This document shows positions 49,357 to 58,647 of a stretch of 64,000 nucleotides of DNA, piece after piece; within the stretch, counting starts at the first letter, position 1, and each line of letters starts with the position of its first letter. Where the stretch lies: the NCBI GenBank assembly GCA_009733745.1, contig WNWL01000007.1, positions 124,001 through 188,000 on the forward strand. Reading direction: 5' to 3'. The notes under the pieces were generated by a model that was not told the origin of the DNA, ran no database searches, and saw nothing but the letters and a program-made list of their open reading frames with translations. Source of the stretch: Oceanobacillus sp. HTM 045. GTDB taxonomy: Bacteria; Pseudomonadota; Alphaproteobacteria; Rhodobacterales; Rhodobacteraceae. A program made the translations under genes and the position numbers.

Positions 49357-51960
49357 ATGGCAGTCGTCGTCGTCGAGTCTCCCGCGAAGGCCAAGACCAT
49401 CAACGGCTATCTCGGGAAGGACTTTCACGTGCTGGCCTCCTACGGGCACGTGCGCGACCTGCCTTCCAAGGACGGTTCGGTCGATCCCGAGAACGGCTTC
49501 GCGATGGAGTGGGAGGTCGATCCGAAATCGGCCAAGCACATCCGGGCCATAGCCGACGCCCTGAAGGAAGACGACCGGCTGATTCTCGCCACCGACCCCG
49601 ACCGCGAGGGCGAGGCGATCTCCTGGCACCTGCTGGAGGCGCTGCGCAAACGCCGCGCGGTGAAGAAGGACACCAGGGTCGAGCGGGTGGTGTTCAACGC
49701 CATCACCAAGTCCGCCGTCGGCGACGCGATGACCAAGCCGCGCGAGATCGACATGGAACTGGTCGAGGCCTACCTCGCCCGGCGCGCGCTCGACTACCTC
49801 GTCGGCTTCACCCTCTCGCCGATCCTCTGGCGCAAGCTGCCCGGCTCGCGCTCCGCCGGCCGGGTGCAGTCGGTCGCGCTCCGGCTGATCGTCGACCGCG
49901 AGATGGAGATCGAGGCGTTCCGCGCCGACGAGTACTGGACGGTCAAGGCCCTGCTCGCCACGCCCGAGGGCGCGGAGTTCGAGGCCCGGCTCACGCTCCT
50001 CGCGGGCAGGAAGCTGGACAAGCTCGACCTCAAGTCGGAAGCGGATGCGAAGGCCGCCGTCGCCGCGATCGCGACGGAGGCGCTGAAGGTCCTCTCGGTC
50101 GAGGCCAAGCCCGCCAGCCGCAACCCGGCCGCGCCCTTCATGACCTCCACCCTGCAGCAGGAGGCCAGCCGCAAGCTCGGCATGGGCCCGCAGGAGACGA
50201 TGCGCAACGCCCAGCGCCTCTACGAGGCCGGCTACATCACCTACATGCGGACGGACGGCATCGACATGGCCCCCGAGGCCGTGATGGCCGCCCGCGACGC
50301 GATCAAAGACCGCTACGGCGAGAACTACCTCCCGAAATCGCCGCGCATGTACAAGAACAAGGCCAAGAACGCGCAGGAAGCGCACGAGTGCATCCGGCCC
50401 ACGGTCATGTCGCGTTCGCCCGACCGGCTCAGCGTCGAGCCCGAGCAGCGCAAGCTCTATGACCTGATCTGGAAGCGCGCCATCGCCTCCCAGATGGAGG
50501 CCGCACGGTTTGAGCGCACCACGGTCGAGATCGGCGACGGCGCGCAGAAGGTCGGCCTGCGCGCGACCGGCCAGGTTGTCCTGTTCGACGGCTTCCTCAA
50601 GGTCTACGAGGAGGGCCGCGACGAGCCGGTGGACGAGGACGACCGCCGCCTGCCCCCGATCGCCAAGGGCGCGCCCCTCGACCAGCGCGGCATCACGCCG
50701 GAGCAGCATTTCACCCAGCCCCCGCCGCGCTACACCGAGGCGACACTGGTGAAGCGCATGGAGGAACTCGGCATCGGCCGCCCCTCCACCTATGCCTCGA
50801 TCATCGGCACGATCCAGGACCGCGAATACGTCCGCCGCGAGAAGGGCCGGCTGATCCCGGAGGACAAGGGCCGCCTCGTCACCGCCTTCCTCGCCAACTA
50901 CTTCCCGAAATACGTCTCCTACGACTTCACCGCGGGGCTGGAGGAGGAACTCGACGACGTCTCCGGCGGGCGGGCCGACTGGCAGGAGGTGCTCGCCACC
51001 TTCTGGAAGGATTTCTCCGCCGCGGTCGACCAGACGTCGGAGCTGCGCATCTCGGAAGTGCTGGACAAGATCAACGAGGTGCTCGCGCCGCATCTCTTCC
51101 CCGATCCCGGCGACGGCACCGACCCGCGGCTCTGCCCGAACTGCGGCAAGGGCCGGCTCTTCCTCAAGACCGCGCGCTCGGGCGGCGCCTTCATCGGCTG
51201 CGACGCCTATCCCGAGTGCCGCTACACCCGCCCGCTCGGCGGCGACGAGACCGCGGCGGAGCTGTCGGGCGACGGCAAGCTGCTCGGCCACGACCCGGAC
51301 GGCCTGCCGGTGATGCTCAGGACCGGCCGGTTCGGCCCCTATGTCCAGCTCGGCGAGGAAAAGGAGGGCGAGAAGCCCAAGCGCTCCTCCCTGCCCAAGG
51401 GCGTCGCACCCGGCGACGTGACGCTCGACCTCGCGCTCGGCCTCCTGTCGCTGCCGCGTAAGGTCGGCACCCACCCGGAGGATGGCGAGCCGATCGAGGC
51501 GGGCCTCGGCCGCTACGGGCCCTACGTCAAGCACGGCAAGACCTATGCCAGCCTCGAGAAGGGCGACGACGTGCTCACCGTCGGCATGAACCGCGCGATG
51601 GAGCTGATCGCCCGCAAGGCCGCCCGCGGCGCGGGCCGTGGCGCGGCGCAGAAGCCGCTGCGCGAGCTCGGCGAACACCCGGATGGCGGCGCGGTCAACG
51701 TGATGGACGGGCGCTACGGGCCCTACGTCAAGTGGGAGAAGGTGAACGCCACCATTCCCAAGGAGACCGACCCGAAGGAGATCACGCTGGAGCAGGCGCT
51801 CGAACTGGTCGAGGCCAAGGCCGCCACCAAGGGCGGGCGCAAGAAGGCGGCGAAGAAGGCCCCGGCCAAGAAGGCGGCCCCTAAGAAGACCGCTGCCAAG
51901 AAGGCCCCGGCGAAAAAGACGGCCGCGAAGAAATCGGAGGAGGAGAAGGCGGCGGAGTAG
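49357..51960 (+). CDS. topA: DNA topoisomerase I
   Basis: Type IA topoisomerase that relaxes negative supercoils. The 867-aa protein starts MAVVVVESPAKAKTINGYLG (TOPRIM domain, DPDREGEAI near 78). The active Tyr lies in the GYITYMRTDG segment. One zinc-binding block is seen (CPNCGKG ... CDAYPECRY), then repeated C-terminal domains (each with GRYGPYVK). It ends in a Lys/Ala/Pro-rich tail of about 40 residues. The ATG at 49357 lies behind AGAGGAA; the frame's earlier start at 49297 adds unrelated residues. Confidence 0.96.
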   Translation: MAVVVVESPAKAKTINGYLGKDFHVLASYGHVRDLPSKDGSVDPENGFAMEWEVDPKSAKHIRAIADALKEDDRLILATDPDREGEAISWHLLEALRKRRAVKKDTRVERVVFNAITKSAVGDAMTKPREIDMELVEAYLARRALDYLVGFTLSPILWRKLPGSRSAGRVQSVALRLIVDREMEIEAFRADEYWTVKALLATPEGAEFEARLTLLAGRKLDKLDLKSEADAKAAVAAIATEALKVLSVEAKPASRNPAAPFMTSTLQQEASRKLGMGPQETMRNAQRLYEAGYITYMRTDGIDMAPEAVMAARDAIKDRYGENYLPKSPRMYKNKAKNAQEAHECIRPTVMSRSPDRLSVEPEQRKLYDLIWKRAIASQMEAARFERTTVEIGDGAQKVGLRATGQVVLFDGFLKVYEEGRDEPVDEDDRRLPPIAKGAPLDQRGITPEQHFTQPPPRYTEATLVKRMEELGIGRPSTYASIIGTIQDREYVRREKGRLIPEDKGRLVTAFLANYFPKYVSYDFTAGLEEELDDVSGGRADWQEVLATFWKDFSAAVDQTSELRISEVLDKINEVLAPHLFPDPGDGTDPRLCPNCGKGRLFLKTARSGGAFIGCDAYPECRYTRPLGGDETAAELSGDGKLLGHDPDGLPVMLRTGRFGPYVQLGEEKEGEKPKRSSLPKGVAPGDVTLDLALGLLSLPRKVGTHPEDGEPIEAGLGRYGPYVKHGKTYASLEKGDDVLTVGMNRAMELIARKAARGAGRGAAQKPLRELGEHPDGGAVNVMDGRYGPYVKWEKVNATIPKETDPKEITLEQALELVEAKAATKGGRKKAAKKAPAKKAAPKKTAAKKAPAKKTAAKKSEEEKAAE

Positions 51961-52029
51961 CATCGCGGTAGCGTCTGCCGCCCGCCTGTGCCAGTCTCGC
52001 CCGAGGAGGGCGCGACCGGAGGAAAGCAG

Positions 52030-52929
52030 ATGTTCCGGCTCCTTGCCCCCGTTCTACTCACCGTCACGCTCGCCCTTGCGAACCCCTTCCCCGCGCAGGC
52101 GGAGACGCGCAACCTCGTCCACGCTGGCGAGACCCGCTCCTACATCGTCGAGTTCCCCGCCGCGCACGGCCCCGCCCCGGCGGTGATCGTGCTGCACGGC
52201 GGCGGCGGCACCGGCAGGCAGGTCCGCCGCGCCACCGGCTTCACGCTGACCGAACGCGGCTTCGTCGAGATCTACCCCGACGCGCTGAACAGGGAATGGA
52301 ACGACGGCCGCGTCACCCTGGCCGACGCGCCGATGCGCGCGTCCGACGACGTCGGCTTCCTCCGCGCACTCGTCGCCTCCCTCGCCGCAGAGGGCCGGGT
52401 CGACCCGTCCCGCGTCTTCGTCACCGGCATCTCCAACGGCGGCGCGATGACCCAGCGGCTGCTCTGCGATGCCCCCGATCTCGTCGCCGGGGCCGCGGTC
52501 GTGGCGATGAACCTGCCCGCTGGCCTCGCCTGCCCGCCCGGCCCGCCCGCGCCGCTCCTGTTCCTGCTCGGCACCGCGGACCCGATCGTTCCCTACGCGG
52601 GCGGGCCGATCACCATCGGCCGGCGCGACCGCGGCGCGGTGCTCCCGGCGGAGGAGACCTACGCCTTCTACGCAAGCCGCAACCGCTGCGGCGGCTACCG
52701 CGAGACGCTCCTGCCCGACAGCGCGAGGCGCGACGGCGTCCGCGTCCGGGTGCGCGAATGGCAGGGCTGCGCCGCGCCCTTCGCCGCCTACATCGCCGAG
52801 GGCGGCGGCCATTCCTGGCCCGGCGCACGACACCGCCCGCTGGTCGCCGCCATCACCGGCCGCACCGCGCAGGACATCTCGGCCACCGCCGAGATCTCCG
52901 CCTTCTTCGAAGCCCTCGCCCGCCGTTGA
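52030..52929 (+). CDS. secreted polyhydroxybutyrate-depolymerase-like esterase (LpqC family)
   Basis: Alpha/beta-hydrolase of 299 aa with a signal peptide (MFRLLAPVLLTVTLALANPF, cleavage near AQA). The oxyanion region is VIVLHGGGGTGRQ; the nucleophile Ser is in GISNGG near residue 137; the acid is likely Asp in GTADPIVPYAGG; and the His lies in GGGHSWPG near the end. These are the marks of the LpqC/PhaZ-like esterase family, which includes feruloyl and acetylxylan esterases. The substrate is not fixed. The ATG at 52030 follows GGAGGAAA. Confidence 0.86.
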   Translation: MFRLLAPVLLTVTLALANPFPAQAETRNLVHAGETRSYIVEFPAAHGPAPAVIVLHGGGGTGRQVRRATGFTLTERGFVEIYPDALNREWNDGRVTLADAPMRASDDVGFLRALVASLAAEGRVDPSRVFVTGISNGGAMTQRLLCDAPDLVAGAAVVAMNLPAGLACPPGPPAPLLFLLGTADPIVPYAGGPITIGRRDRGAVLPAEETYAFYASRNRCGGYRETLLPDSARRDGVRVRVREWQGCAAPFAAYIAEGGGHSWPGARHRPLVAAITGRTAQDISATAEISAFFEALARR

Positions 52930-53269
52930 CCGAGCCGGAGGGCCGGGTCAACCCTGCGCAGCACGCCCGCAGGGCGCTTGGGGTTGACGCGACCCGCAGG
53001 CGACCCACGCTCGAACTGGCGTCTTGAGGGGCACAGATGCCCCTCAAGCGCCTCCCCAGCAAATCCTTCCGACCCCCACACGCTCACCAGCCCGTTAACA
53101 GGCCGCCAAAGCGCCCCGCGGGCGTGGGGTGGGCGGGCGGGAACGCCTGCGGGGCGCGCCACGGCCGACGAGCGGTGCCCGGAGGGCGCCCGAGGAGGCC
53201 GTTCCCCCTGCCCCCCGCCCGGACACAACACGCATGACCCGCGCCCCCGCCCCGTGCTAAGGCCCGGCC
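52930..53269. other. 340-base intergenic region mostly occupied by dispersed repeat B
   Basis: Positions 52931-53212 match 15826-16110. The rest is a GC-rich stretch in front of rnr without a clear promoter motif. Confidence 0.7.
52931..53212 (+). repeat. dispersed repeat B, copy 2
   Basis: About 282 bases. Its hairpins are an 11-base perfect pair CTTGAGGGGCA/TGCCCCTCAAG and a 15-base pair GCGCCCCGCGGGCGT/ACGCCTGCGGGGCGC that becomes fully paired with one G-U. Both differ from copy 1 but keep the pairing. Confidence 0.75.
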
Positions 53270-55525
53270 ATGAGCGAGCTTCCCACCAAGGACCAGATTC
53301 TCGACTGGGTCCGCGAGAACCCCGATGCCGCGGGCAAGCGCGAGATCGCGCGCGCCTTCAACATCAAGGGCGCGGCCCGGATCGACCTCAAGCGTCTCCT
53401 GCGGGAGCTGGAAGAAGAAGGCCACCTCACCAAGCGCCAGAAGCGCCTGCGCCCGCCGGGGCACATCCCGCCGGTCACCATGCTGATCGGCGCGGGGCTC
53501 GACGGCGACGGCGACCTGCTGGCCCGCCCGAAGGACTGGGACGGCGAGGGCGACCCGCCGCGCATCGTCCACATCCCGCGCAAGGGCGAGCCCGCGCTCG
53601 GCGTCGGCGACCTGTTCCTCGGCAAGCTCCGCCCGGCGGAGGACGAGCACGGCCATTTCTACGAGGCCCGGCTGATCAAGAAGATCGCCAAGGCGGCGCG
53701 CAAGATGCTCGGCATCTACCGACGCGGGCCGGAATCGGGCCGGCTGGTCCCGGTCGACAAGCGCGCCGACAAGGAATGGGTGATCCCCCACGGCGAGGCG
53801 GGCGAGGCGGAGGACGGCGAGCTGGTCGAGGCCGAGCAGCTCGGCGGCCCGCGCATGGGCCTGCCGCGCGGGCGCGTGGTCGAGCGGCTTGGCAACGCGA
53901 TGGCCCCGCGCTCGATCTCGCTGATCGCCATGCACGAGCACCAGATCCCGGTCGAGTTCTCGCCGGAGGCGCTGGCCGAGGCGGACGCCGCGCAGGAGGT
54001 CGGCCCGGAGGGCCGGGAGGACCTGCGCGACCTGCCGCTCGTCACCATCGACCCGGCGGACGCGCGCGACCATGACGACGCCGTCGCCGCGATGCCGGAC
54101 GACGACCCGAAGAACCCTGGCGGCTGGGTCGTCTGGGTCGCCATCGCCGATGTCGCCGCCCATGTCCGCCCCGGCACCGAGCTCGACCGCGAGGCGCGCC
54201 GCCGCGGCAACTCGGCCTATTTCCCCGACCGCGTCTCGCCGATGCTGCCGGAGAAGCTCTCGGCCGATCTCTGCTCGCTGCACGAGGGGGAGGACCGGCC
54301 CTGCATGGCCGCCCGGCTCGTCCTCGGCGAGGATGGCGAGCTGCGCGGCCACAGCTTCCACCGCGGCATGATGAACTCCCGCGCCTCGCTCACCTACGAG
54401 CAGGCCCAGGCCGCCCACGAGGGCACGCCGGACGCGCAGGCCGAGCCGCTGATGGAGACGGTCATCCGCCCTCTCTTCTCGGCCTATGCCGCCGCCGCGT
54501 CGGCGCGCGACCGGCGCCAACCGCTCGACCTCGACCTGCCCGAGCGCCGGATCGAGCTGGACGAGGAGGGCAACGTCGCCGCCATCCGCCTGCGCGACCG
54601 GTTCGAGGCGCACCGGCTGATCGAGGAGTTCATGATCCTCGCCAACGTCGCCGCCGCCGAGACGCTGGAGCGCCGCCGCCAGCCGCTTATCTACCGCGTC
54701 CACGAGGAGCCGAACCCGGAGAAGATCGAGGCGCTGCGCGAGGTGGTCGAGACGGTCGGCCTGTCCTTCCCCAAGGGCCAGGTCACCACCACGGCGCAGT
54801 TCAACCGCCTGCTGCGCGGCGCGCGCGAGACCGAATCGTCGGAACTGGTCTCGATCTCGGTGCTGCGTACCCAGACGCAGGCCTATTACAGCCCCGACAA
54901 TTACGGCCATTTCGGCCTGCACCTGAAGCGCTATGCCCATTTCACCTCGCCGATCCGGCGCTATGCCGATCTCGTCGTGCACCGCGCCCTGATCGCCGCG
55001 CTGAAACTCGGTGACGGCGGCCAGACGCCGGAGGAGGCCGCCGGCCTCGCCGACACCGCCGAGCACATCTCGCTCACCGAACGCCGCGCGATGGAGGCCG
55101 AGCGCGACACGGTCGACCGCTACCTCGCCGCCTACATGTCCTCGCGCATCGGCGCCGAGTTCCCGGGCCGGATCTCGGGCGTGACCCGGTTCGGCATCTT
55201 CGTGAAGCTCGACGAGACCGGGGCGGACGGGCTGGTGCCGGTCTCCACGCTCGGCCGCGAGTTCTTCCACTACGATGCCGATTCGCAGACGCTCTCGGGC
55301 GAGCGCTCGGGCACGGTGCTCGGCCTCGGGATGCGCGTGATGGTGCGCCTCTCCGAGGCGGTGCCGGTGACCGGCGGGCTGATCTTCGAGCTGCTGGAGG
55401 TCGACGGCGCCGGCGCGATGCCCGGCCCCGCGCGGCGCAGGGCCGGGCAGTCGCCACGGCGCAAGCAGGCCAAGGGCAAGATCGCCCGCGCAAAGGCCGC
55501 CCGGAAGGCCCGGAGGTCGCGATGA
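53270..55525 (+). CDS. rnr: ribonuclease R
   Basis: 3'-5' exoribonuclease of the RNB family that degrades structured RNA. The 751-aa protein has a helix-turn-helix-like N-terminus, two cold-shock domains, the catalytic RNB domain with TIDPADARDHDDAVAA (Asp cluster near residue 260-270) and YAHFTSPIRRYADLVVHR, then an S1 domain (GRISGVTRFGIFVKLDETGADG, residues ~628-650). A Lys/Arg-rich tail ends it. It overlaps the next gene by 4 bases. Similar in size to E. coli RNase R (813 aa). Confidence 0.95.
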   Translation: MSELPTKDQILDWVRENPDAAGKREIARAFNIKGAARIDLKRLLRELEEEGHLTKRQKRLRPPGHIPPVTMLIGAGLDGDGDLLARPKDWDGEGDPPRIVHIPRKGEPALGVGDLFLGKLRPAEDEHGHFYEARLIKKIAKAARKMLGIYRRGPESGRLVPVDKRADKEWVIPHGEAGEAEDGELVEAEQLGGPRMGLPRGRVVERLGNAMAPRSISLIAMHEHQIPVEFSPEALAEADAAQEVGPEGREDLRDLPLVTIDPADARDHDDAVAAMPDDDPKNPGGWVVWVAIADVAAHVRPGTELDREARRRGNSAYFPDRVSPMLPEKLSADLCSLHEGEDRPCMAARLVLGEDGELRGHSFHRGMMNSRASLTYEQAQAAHEGTPDAQAEPLMETVIRPLFSAYAAAASARDRRQPLDLDLPERRIELDEEGNVAAIRLRDRFEAHRLIEEFMILANVAAAETLERRRQPLIYRVHEEPNPEKIEALREVVETVGLSFPKGQVTTTAQFNRLLRGARETESSELVSISVLRTQTQAYYSPDNYGHFGLHLKRYAHFTSPIRRYADLVVHRALIAALKLGDGGQTPEEAAGLADTAEHISLTERRAMEAERDTVDRYLAAYMSSRIGAEFPGRISGVTRFGIFVKLDETGADGLVPVSTLGREFFHYDADSQTLSGERSGTVLGLGMRVMVRLSEAVPVTGGLIFELLEVDGAGAMPGPARRRAGQSPRRKQAKGKIARAKAARKARRSR

Positions 55526-55914
55526 GGGCGCTCGCGCTCGCTGCCGCCCTGCTGGCCCCGGCACTGGCCGCACCCGCTCTGGCCGACCCGGTGGGCACCT
55601 ATCTCGTCGGCGGCTCCAACCCCGGCGCGCCGGAGGCGACCTACGAGGGAACGGTCGAGGTGGTCCGTGCGGGGCCGCTCTACGAGGTGACCTGGACCAT
55701 CGACGAGACCGTCTACCACGGCACCGCGATGGGCGGGCGCGTGATCGGCGAGCGGTTCGTCATCGGCCCGGCCAGCGAGGCTGACACCGTGCTCGCGATC
55801 GCGTGGGAGGACGGGACGGTGGTGATGTATGCCGTGCCCGGCGGCTTCGCCGGGGAATGGATCATCCCCGGCAGCACCGCGATGGGACAGGAAACCTGGC
55901 AGCGGCTGGAATAG
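55522..55914 (+). CDS. secreted protein of unknown function
   Basis: A 130-aa exported protein with a signal peptide (MRALALAAALLAPALAAPALA). The mature ~108 residues are rich in beta strands (GTYLVGGSNPG, YEGTVEVVRAG, YEVTWTIDETVYHGTAM), as in small lipocalin-like or beta-barrel proteins. It has no cysteine, so no disulfides. It overlaps the rnr stop by 4 bases (ATGA), which implies coupling, but the roles look unrelated. No family recognised. Confidence 0.68.
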   Translation: MRALALAAALLAPALAAPALADPVGTYLVGGSNPGAPEATYEGTVEVVRAGPLYEVTWTIDETVYHGTAMGGRVIGERFVIGPASEADTVLAIAWEDGTVVMYAVPGGFAGEWIIPGSTAMGQETWQRLE

Positions 55915-55954
55915 GCGGCTGGAACAGGCTCGCCCGCCCGGATCAGGGGCCGCC

Positions 55955-56302
55955 CTACCCCTCGATGGCGCGGATCAGCTTGCGGTCGAACACCCGCAGC
56001 ACCTGCGCCAGGTCGCGGCCGCGCTTGAGGATCTGCCCGTCCATCGCCACCACCGAGTAGGCGCCCTGCTTCAGCGCGTTGCGCGGGCATTTCTCCACCC
56101 GGTAGATCGGGTGCTCCGCCGTGCGGCGGAATATGGAGAATATGGCGGTGTCCTTCAGCGAATCGATCGCGTAGTCGCGCCACAATCCTGCAGCGACGAA
56201 GCGCCCGTAGACCCCGAGGATGAGGGAGAGTTCGCGCCGGTCGAAGGCCACCCTCTGAGGCCCGACCGGCGCCGCTATTGCGGTGACGTCGTCAAATCCC
56301 AT
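55955..56302 (-). CDS. DUF2794 family protein
   Basis: A 115-aa alphaproteobacterial protein of unknown function. It contains FDRRELSLILGVYGRFVAAG, WRDYAIDSLKDTAIFSIFRR, HPIYRVEKCPRNALKQGAYSV and GQILKRGRDLAQVLRVFDRK; I recognise this as the DUF2794 pattern. I choose the ATG at 56302; a TTG 42 bases upstream is an alternative, and neither has a strong ribosome site. It is convergent with the secreted-protein gene and divergent from the small RNA that follows. Confidence 0.8.
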   Translation of the reverse strand: MGFDDVTAIAAPVGPQRVAFDRRELSLILGVYGRFVAAGLWRDYAIDSLKDTAIFSIFRRTAEHPIYRVEKCPRNALKQGAYSVVAMDGQILKRGRDLAQVLRVFDRKLIRAIEG

Positions 56303-56424
56303 GCAAAGGAGTTGACCACCCCCCAGCGCGGTTGGCAAGCGCAACCGTCACCGGCGCGCGCTGCACCCGAATGACGCATCCGTGACGACCTTTTGGGCGG
56401 CGATCACAATCATGCCGCAATCCA

Positions 56425-56588
56425 GCCGATTCATTGCCCCGTTCGAGCGAGTAAATGAACCTGCCTTTGGCTAGCCCGGTGTCGGTTCTACAGCCCCCAC
56501 CCCGAGTCGGCATCGGGTGAGCCAAAGGCAAATTCCTCGTTTGAGTCTCCGAGGGGCGGATCGGTGTTTTGCACTGGTCCGCCCTTTT
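56425..56588 (+). ncRNA. structured small RNA, 6S RNA-like, with terminator
   Basis: A long hairpin built of nested stems: GCCCC/GGGGC, then TTCGAGCGAG/CTCGTTTGAG (10 pairs including G-U), an internal loop, then GCCTTTGGCT/AGCCAAAGGC (perfect), then CCCGGTGTCG/CGGCATCGGG. The internal bubble between two long stems is the 6S RNA plan (closing stem, central bubble, terminal stem). A perfect-looking terminator at 56554-56588 ends it. Length about 130-165 nt fits. 6S identity is inferred from shape only. Confidence 0.5.
56554..56588 (+). terminator. intrinsic terminator of the small RNA
   Basis: GGGCGGATCGGTG (56554-56566) pairs with CACTGGTCCGCCC (56572-56584, two G-U pairs) across a TTTTG loop, then TTTT at 56585-56588. 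It lies 43 bases before the next start codon, so it would also separate that gene from upstream transcription. Confidence 0.8.
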
Positions 56589-56631
56589 CCTTCGCGCTAG
56601 GTCAAAGGCTCGCCATCCAGAGGAGCCTCCC

Positions 56632-58218
56632 ATGCGTGATTTCCACCTGCCCGGTCGGTCCACCGTCTACGCCGCCAACGGCGCCGCCGCCACCTCGCAC
56701 CCGCTCGCCGCGCGCGTGGCGATCGAGACGCTGCAGGCGGGCGGCAACGCGGTGGACGCGGCCATCGCGGGCGCGGTGCTGCTGGGCGTGGCCGAACCGG
56801 GCTCGACGGGAATCGGCGGCGACATGTTCGCGCTGCTCAAGCCCGCCGGGTCGGAGGAGATCGTCGGCCTGAACGGCTCGGGCCGCGCGCCCGCCGCCGC
56901 CGACGCGGAGGCGCTGCGCGCCGCGGGCCACGCCGCCGTGCCGACCTACAGCGCCCACGCCGTCGTGGTGCCCGGCGCCATCGCCGGCTTCGCTAAGCTC
57001 GCCGCCGACCACGGCCGGCTCGGCCTCGACCGCGCCCTCGCCCCCGCCATCGCCTATGCCGAGGAGGGCGTGCCGGTCGCGCCCCGCGCCTCGTGGGACT
57101 GGCAGCGCGGCGAGGAGCACATGGCCGGCGCGATGCGCCGCCACTTCCTGAAGGACGACCGCGCCTACCGCCCGGGCGAGATCTTCCGCCACCCCGGCCT
57201 CGCCGAGGTGATGCGCCGCATCGCCCGCGCCGGCGCGGCCGCCTTCTACGAGGGCGAGATCGCCGAGGACATGGTCGCCAGCCTCAACGCCGGCGGCGGC
57301 GCGCACACGGCCGAGGACTTCGCCGCCTGCACCGCGGACTATGTCGATCCGATCTCCGGCCTCTACCGCGGGCACGAGATCGTCGAGATCCCGCCCAACG
57401 GCCAGGGCGCGACCGCGCTGCTGATGGCCGGGATGCTGGAGCATTTCGACCTCGCCTCGCTCGACCCGGCGGGGGCGGAGCGGATGCACCTCGAGACCGA
57501 GGCCGCCAAGATCGCCTACGCCGCCCGCGACGAGGTGATCGCCGACCCGGCCTACATGAAGATCCCGGTCGAGCACATGATCTCCTCCGGCACCGCCGCG
57601 CGGCTCGCCGCCACCATCGACCCGGCCCGCGCGAAGCCGCGCCCGGTCAACCCGGTCGGCGGCGCCCCCCATCGCGACACGATCTACATCTGCGTGGTGG
57701 ACCGCGACCGGATCGCGGTGTCGCTGATCTTCTCCACCTTCCACGGCTTCGGCTCCGGCCTCGCCTCGGAGAAGTTCGGCATCAACTTCAACAACCGCGC
57801 CGCCGGCTTCACGCTGGAGGCGGGCCACCCGAACGAGTTCGGCTCGGCCAAGCGGCCGATGCACACCATCATCCCCGGCTTCCTGAAGAAGGACGGCAAG
57901 GCGCTGATGCCGTTCGGCGTGATGGGCGGCGGCTACCAGCCGGTCGGCCATGTCCGCCTGGTCAGCAACATCGTCGATTACGGCCTCGACCCGCAGGCCG
58001 CGCTCGACATGACCCGCGGCTTTTTCGAGGACGGCAAGCTGGCGCTGGAACGCGGCTACGGCCCGGAGGCCCGCGCCGCGCTCGCCGCGATGGGCCACGA
58101 GGTCACCACCCCCGACGTGCCCCACGGCGGCGGACAGGCGATCATGATCGACGACGCCAACGGCGTGCTGATCGCCGGCTCCGACCCGCGCAAGGACGGC
58201 ATCGCGCTGGGTTACTGA
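56632..58218 (+). CDS. gamma-glutamyltransferase family protein
   Basis: N-terminal-nucleophile hydrolase of 528 aa. The catalytic Thr begins the small subunit in HRDTIYICVVD near residue 350. The large subunit has AGGNAVDAAIAGAVLLGV and GSTGIGGDMFALL, and the later MGGGYQPVGHVRLVSNIVDYG (residues ~430-450) is typical. There is no signal peptide, so it is probably cytoplasmic like the bacterial AC-/GGT-like acylases and not the periplasmic glutathione hydrolase. The ATG at 56632 follows AGAGGAGCC. Confidence 0.87.
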   Translation: MRDFHLPGRSTVYAANGAAATSHPLAARVAIETLQAGGNAVDAAIAGAVLLGVAEPGSTGIGGDMFALLKPAGSEEIVGLNGSGRAPAAADAEALRAAGHAAVPTYSAHAVVVPGAIAGFAKLAADHGRLGLDRALAPAIAYAEEGVPVAPRASWDWQRGEEHMAGAMRRHFLKDDRAYRPGEIFRHPGLAEVMRRIARAGAAAFYEGEIAEDMVASLNAGGGAHTAEDFAACTADYVDPISGLYRGHEIVEIPPNGQGATALLMAGMLEHFDLASLDPAGAERMHLETEAAKIAYAARDEVIADPAYMKIPVEHMISSGTAARLAATIDPARAKPRPVNPVGGAPHRDTIYICVVDRDRIAVSLIFSTFHGFGSGLASEKFGINFNNRAAGFTLEAGHPNEFGSAKRPMHTIIPGFLKKDGKALMPFGVMGGGYQPVGHVRLVSNIVDYGLDPQAALDMTRGFFEDGKLALERGYGPEARAALAAMGHEVTTPDVPHGGGQAIMIDDANGVLIAGSDPRKDGIALGY

Positions 58219-58249
58219 GCCGGGCTGCTGAGCGGGCTCACGCAGAATC

Positions 58250-58283
58250 GGGCAGGGGCGGCGCGCGAAACGCGCCCCTGCCC
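58250..58283. terminator. bidirectional hairpin between the glutamyltransferase gene and hspQ
   Basis: GGGCAGGGGCG (58250-58260) pairs with CGCCCCTGCCC (58273-58283) and the loop can pair further. It lies 31 bases after one stop and 34 before the other. No U-tract is present, so function as a terminator is likely but not certain. Confidence 0.55.
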
Positions 58284-58317
58284 GCATCCCTCCAATCCTG
58301 GCTGAAAGGCCGGTGCC

Positions 58318-58647
58318 TCAGTGGCACTGGTCGATGTCGATCTCGTACTGGCCGTGATCGAAATCGCCGAAGAACTCGCTGACCTCGGGGTGGTCCACCG
58401 GTTCGTTGGTCTCGTCCGCCTCGAGGTTCTGCTCCGAGACGTAGGCCGTGTAGTAGGTCGTCTCGTTCTCGGCGAACAAGTGGTAGAATGGCTGGTCCTT
58501 CCGGGGGCGCACCTCCTCCGGAATGCTCATCCACCACTCCTCGGTGTTGGCGAAGATCGGATCGACGTCAAAGATCACGCCCCGGAATGGATATATCCGG
58601 TGCTTGACGACCTGTCCGATCCTGAATTTCGCGGATGCGTTCAGCAT
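58318..58647 (-). CDS. hspQ: heat shock protein HspQ (hemimethylated-DNA-binding/YccV-like)
   Basis: Small stress protein of 109 aa; in enteric bacteria it modulates Lon and DnaA degradation. It has the YccV core (AKFRIGQVVKHRIYPFRGVI, FDVDPIFANTEEWW, FYHLFAENETTYYTAYVSEQ). I start at the ATG at 58647 (MLNASAKF), which has AGAGG about 11 bases upstream and matches the family N-terminus. The longer frame starting at 58698 has no ribosome site and adds 17 unrelated residues. It ends with an acidic tail (QYEIDIDQCH). Confidence 0.88.
   Translation of the reverse strand: MLNASAKFRIGQVVKHRIYPFRGVIFDVDPIFANTEEWWMSIPEEVRPRKDQPFYHLFAENETTYYTAYVSEQNLEADETNEPVDHPEVSEFFGDFDHGQYEIDIDQCH

Larger units (their letters stand above)
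56303..56631. other. 329-base region holding a structured RNA
   Basis: Between the divergent DUF2794 gene and the gamma-glutamyltransferase gene. Positions ~56425-56588 are described as a non-coding RNA. The remaining bases, 56303-56424, are a likely promoter region (ACCTTTTGGGCGGCGATCAC near 56390). Confidence 0.6.

Noticed and set aside
48811-51963. Long open frame (1050 codons) on the strand opposite topA
   Set aside because: It mirrors topA in a frame that stays open because of high GC; its Leu/Arg/Gly/Ala-rich translation has no domain and topA is certain.
53084-55573. Long open frame opposite rnr
   Set aside because: Same GC-driven shadow; rnr is certain on the other strand and the translation is low-complexity.
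56602-58287. Long open frame opposite the gamma-glutamyltransferase gene
   Set aside because: Antisense shadow with His/Arg/Gly-rich sequence and no family signature.
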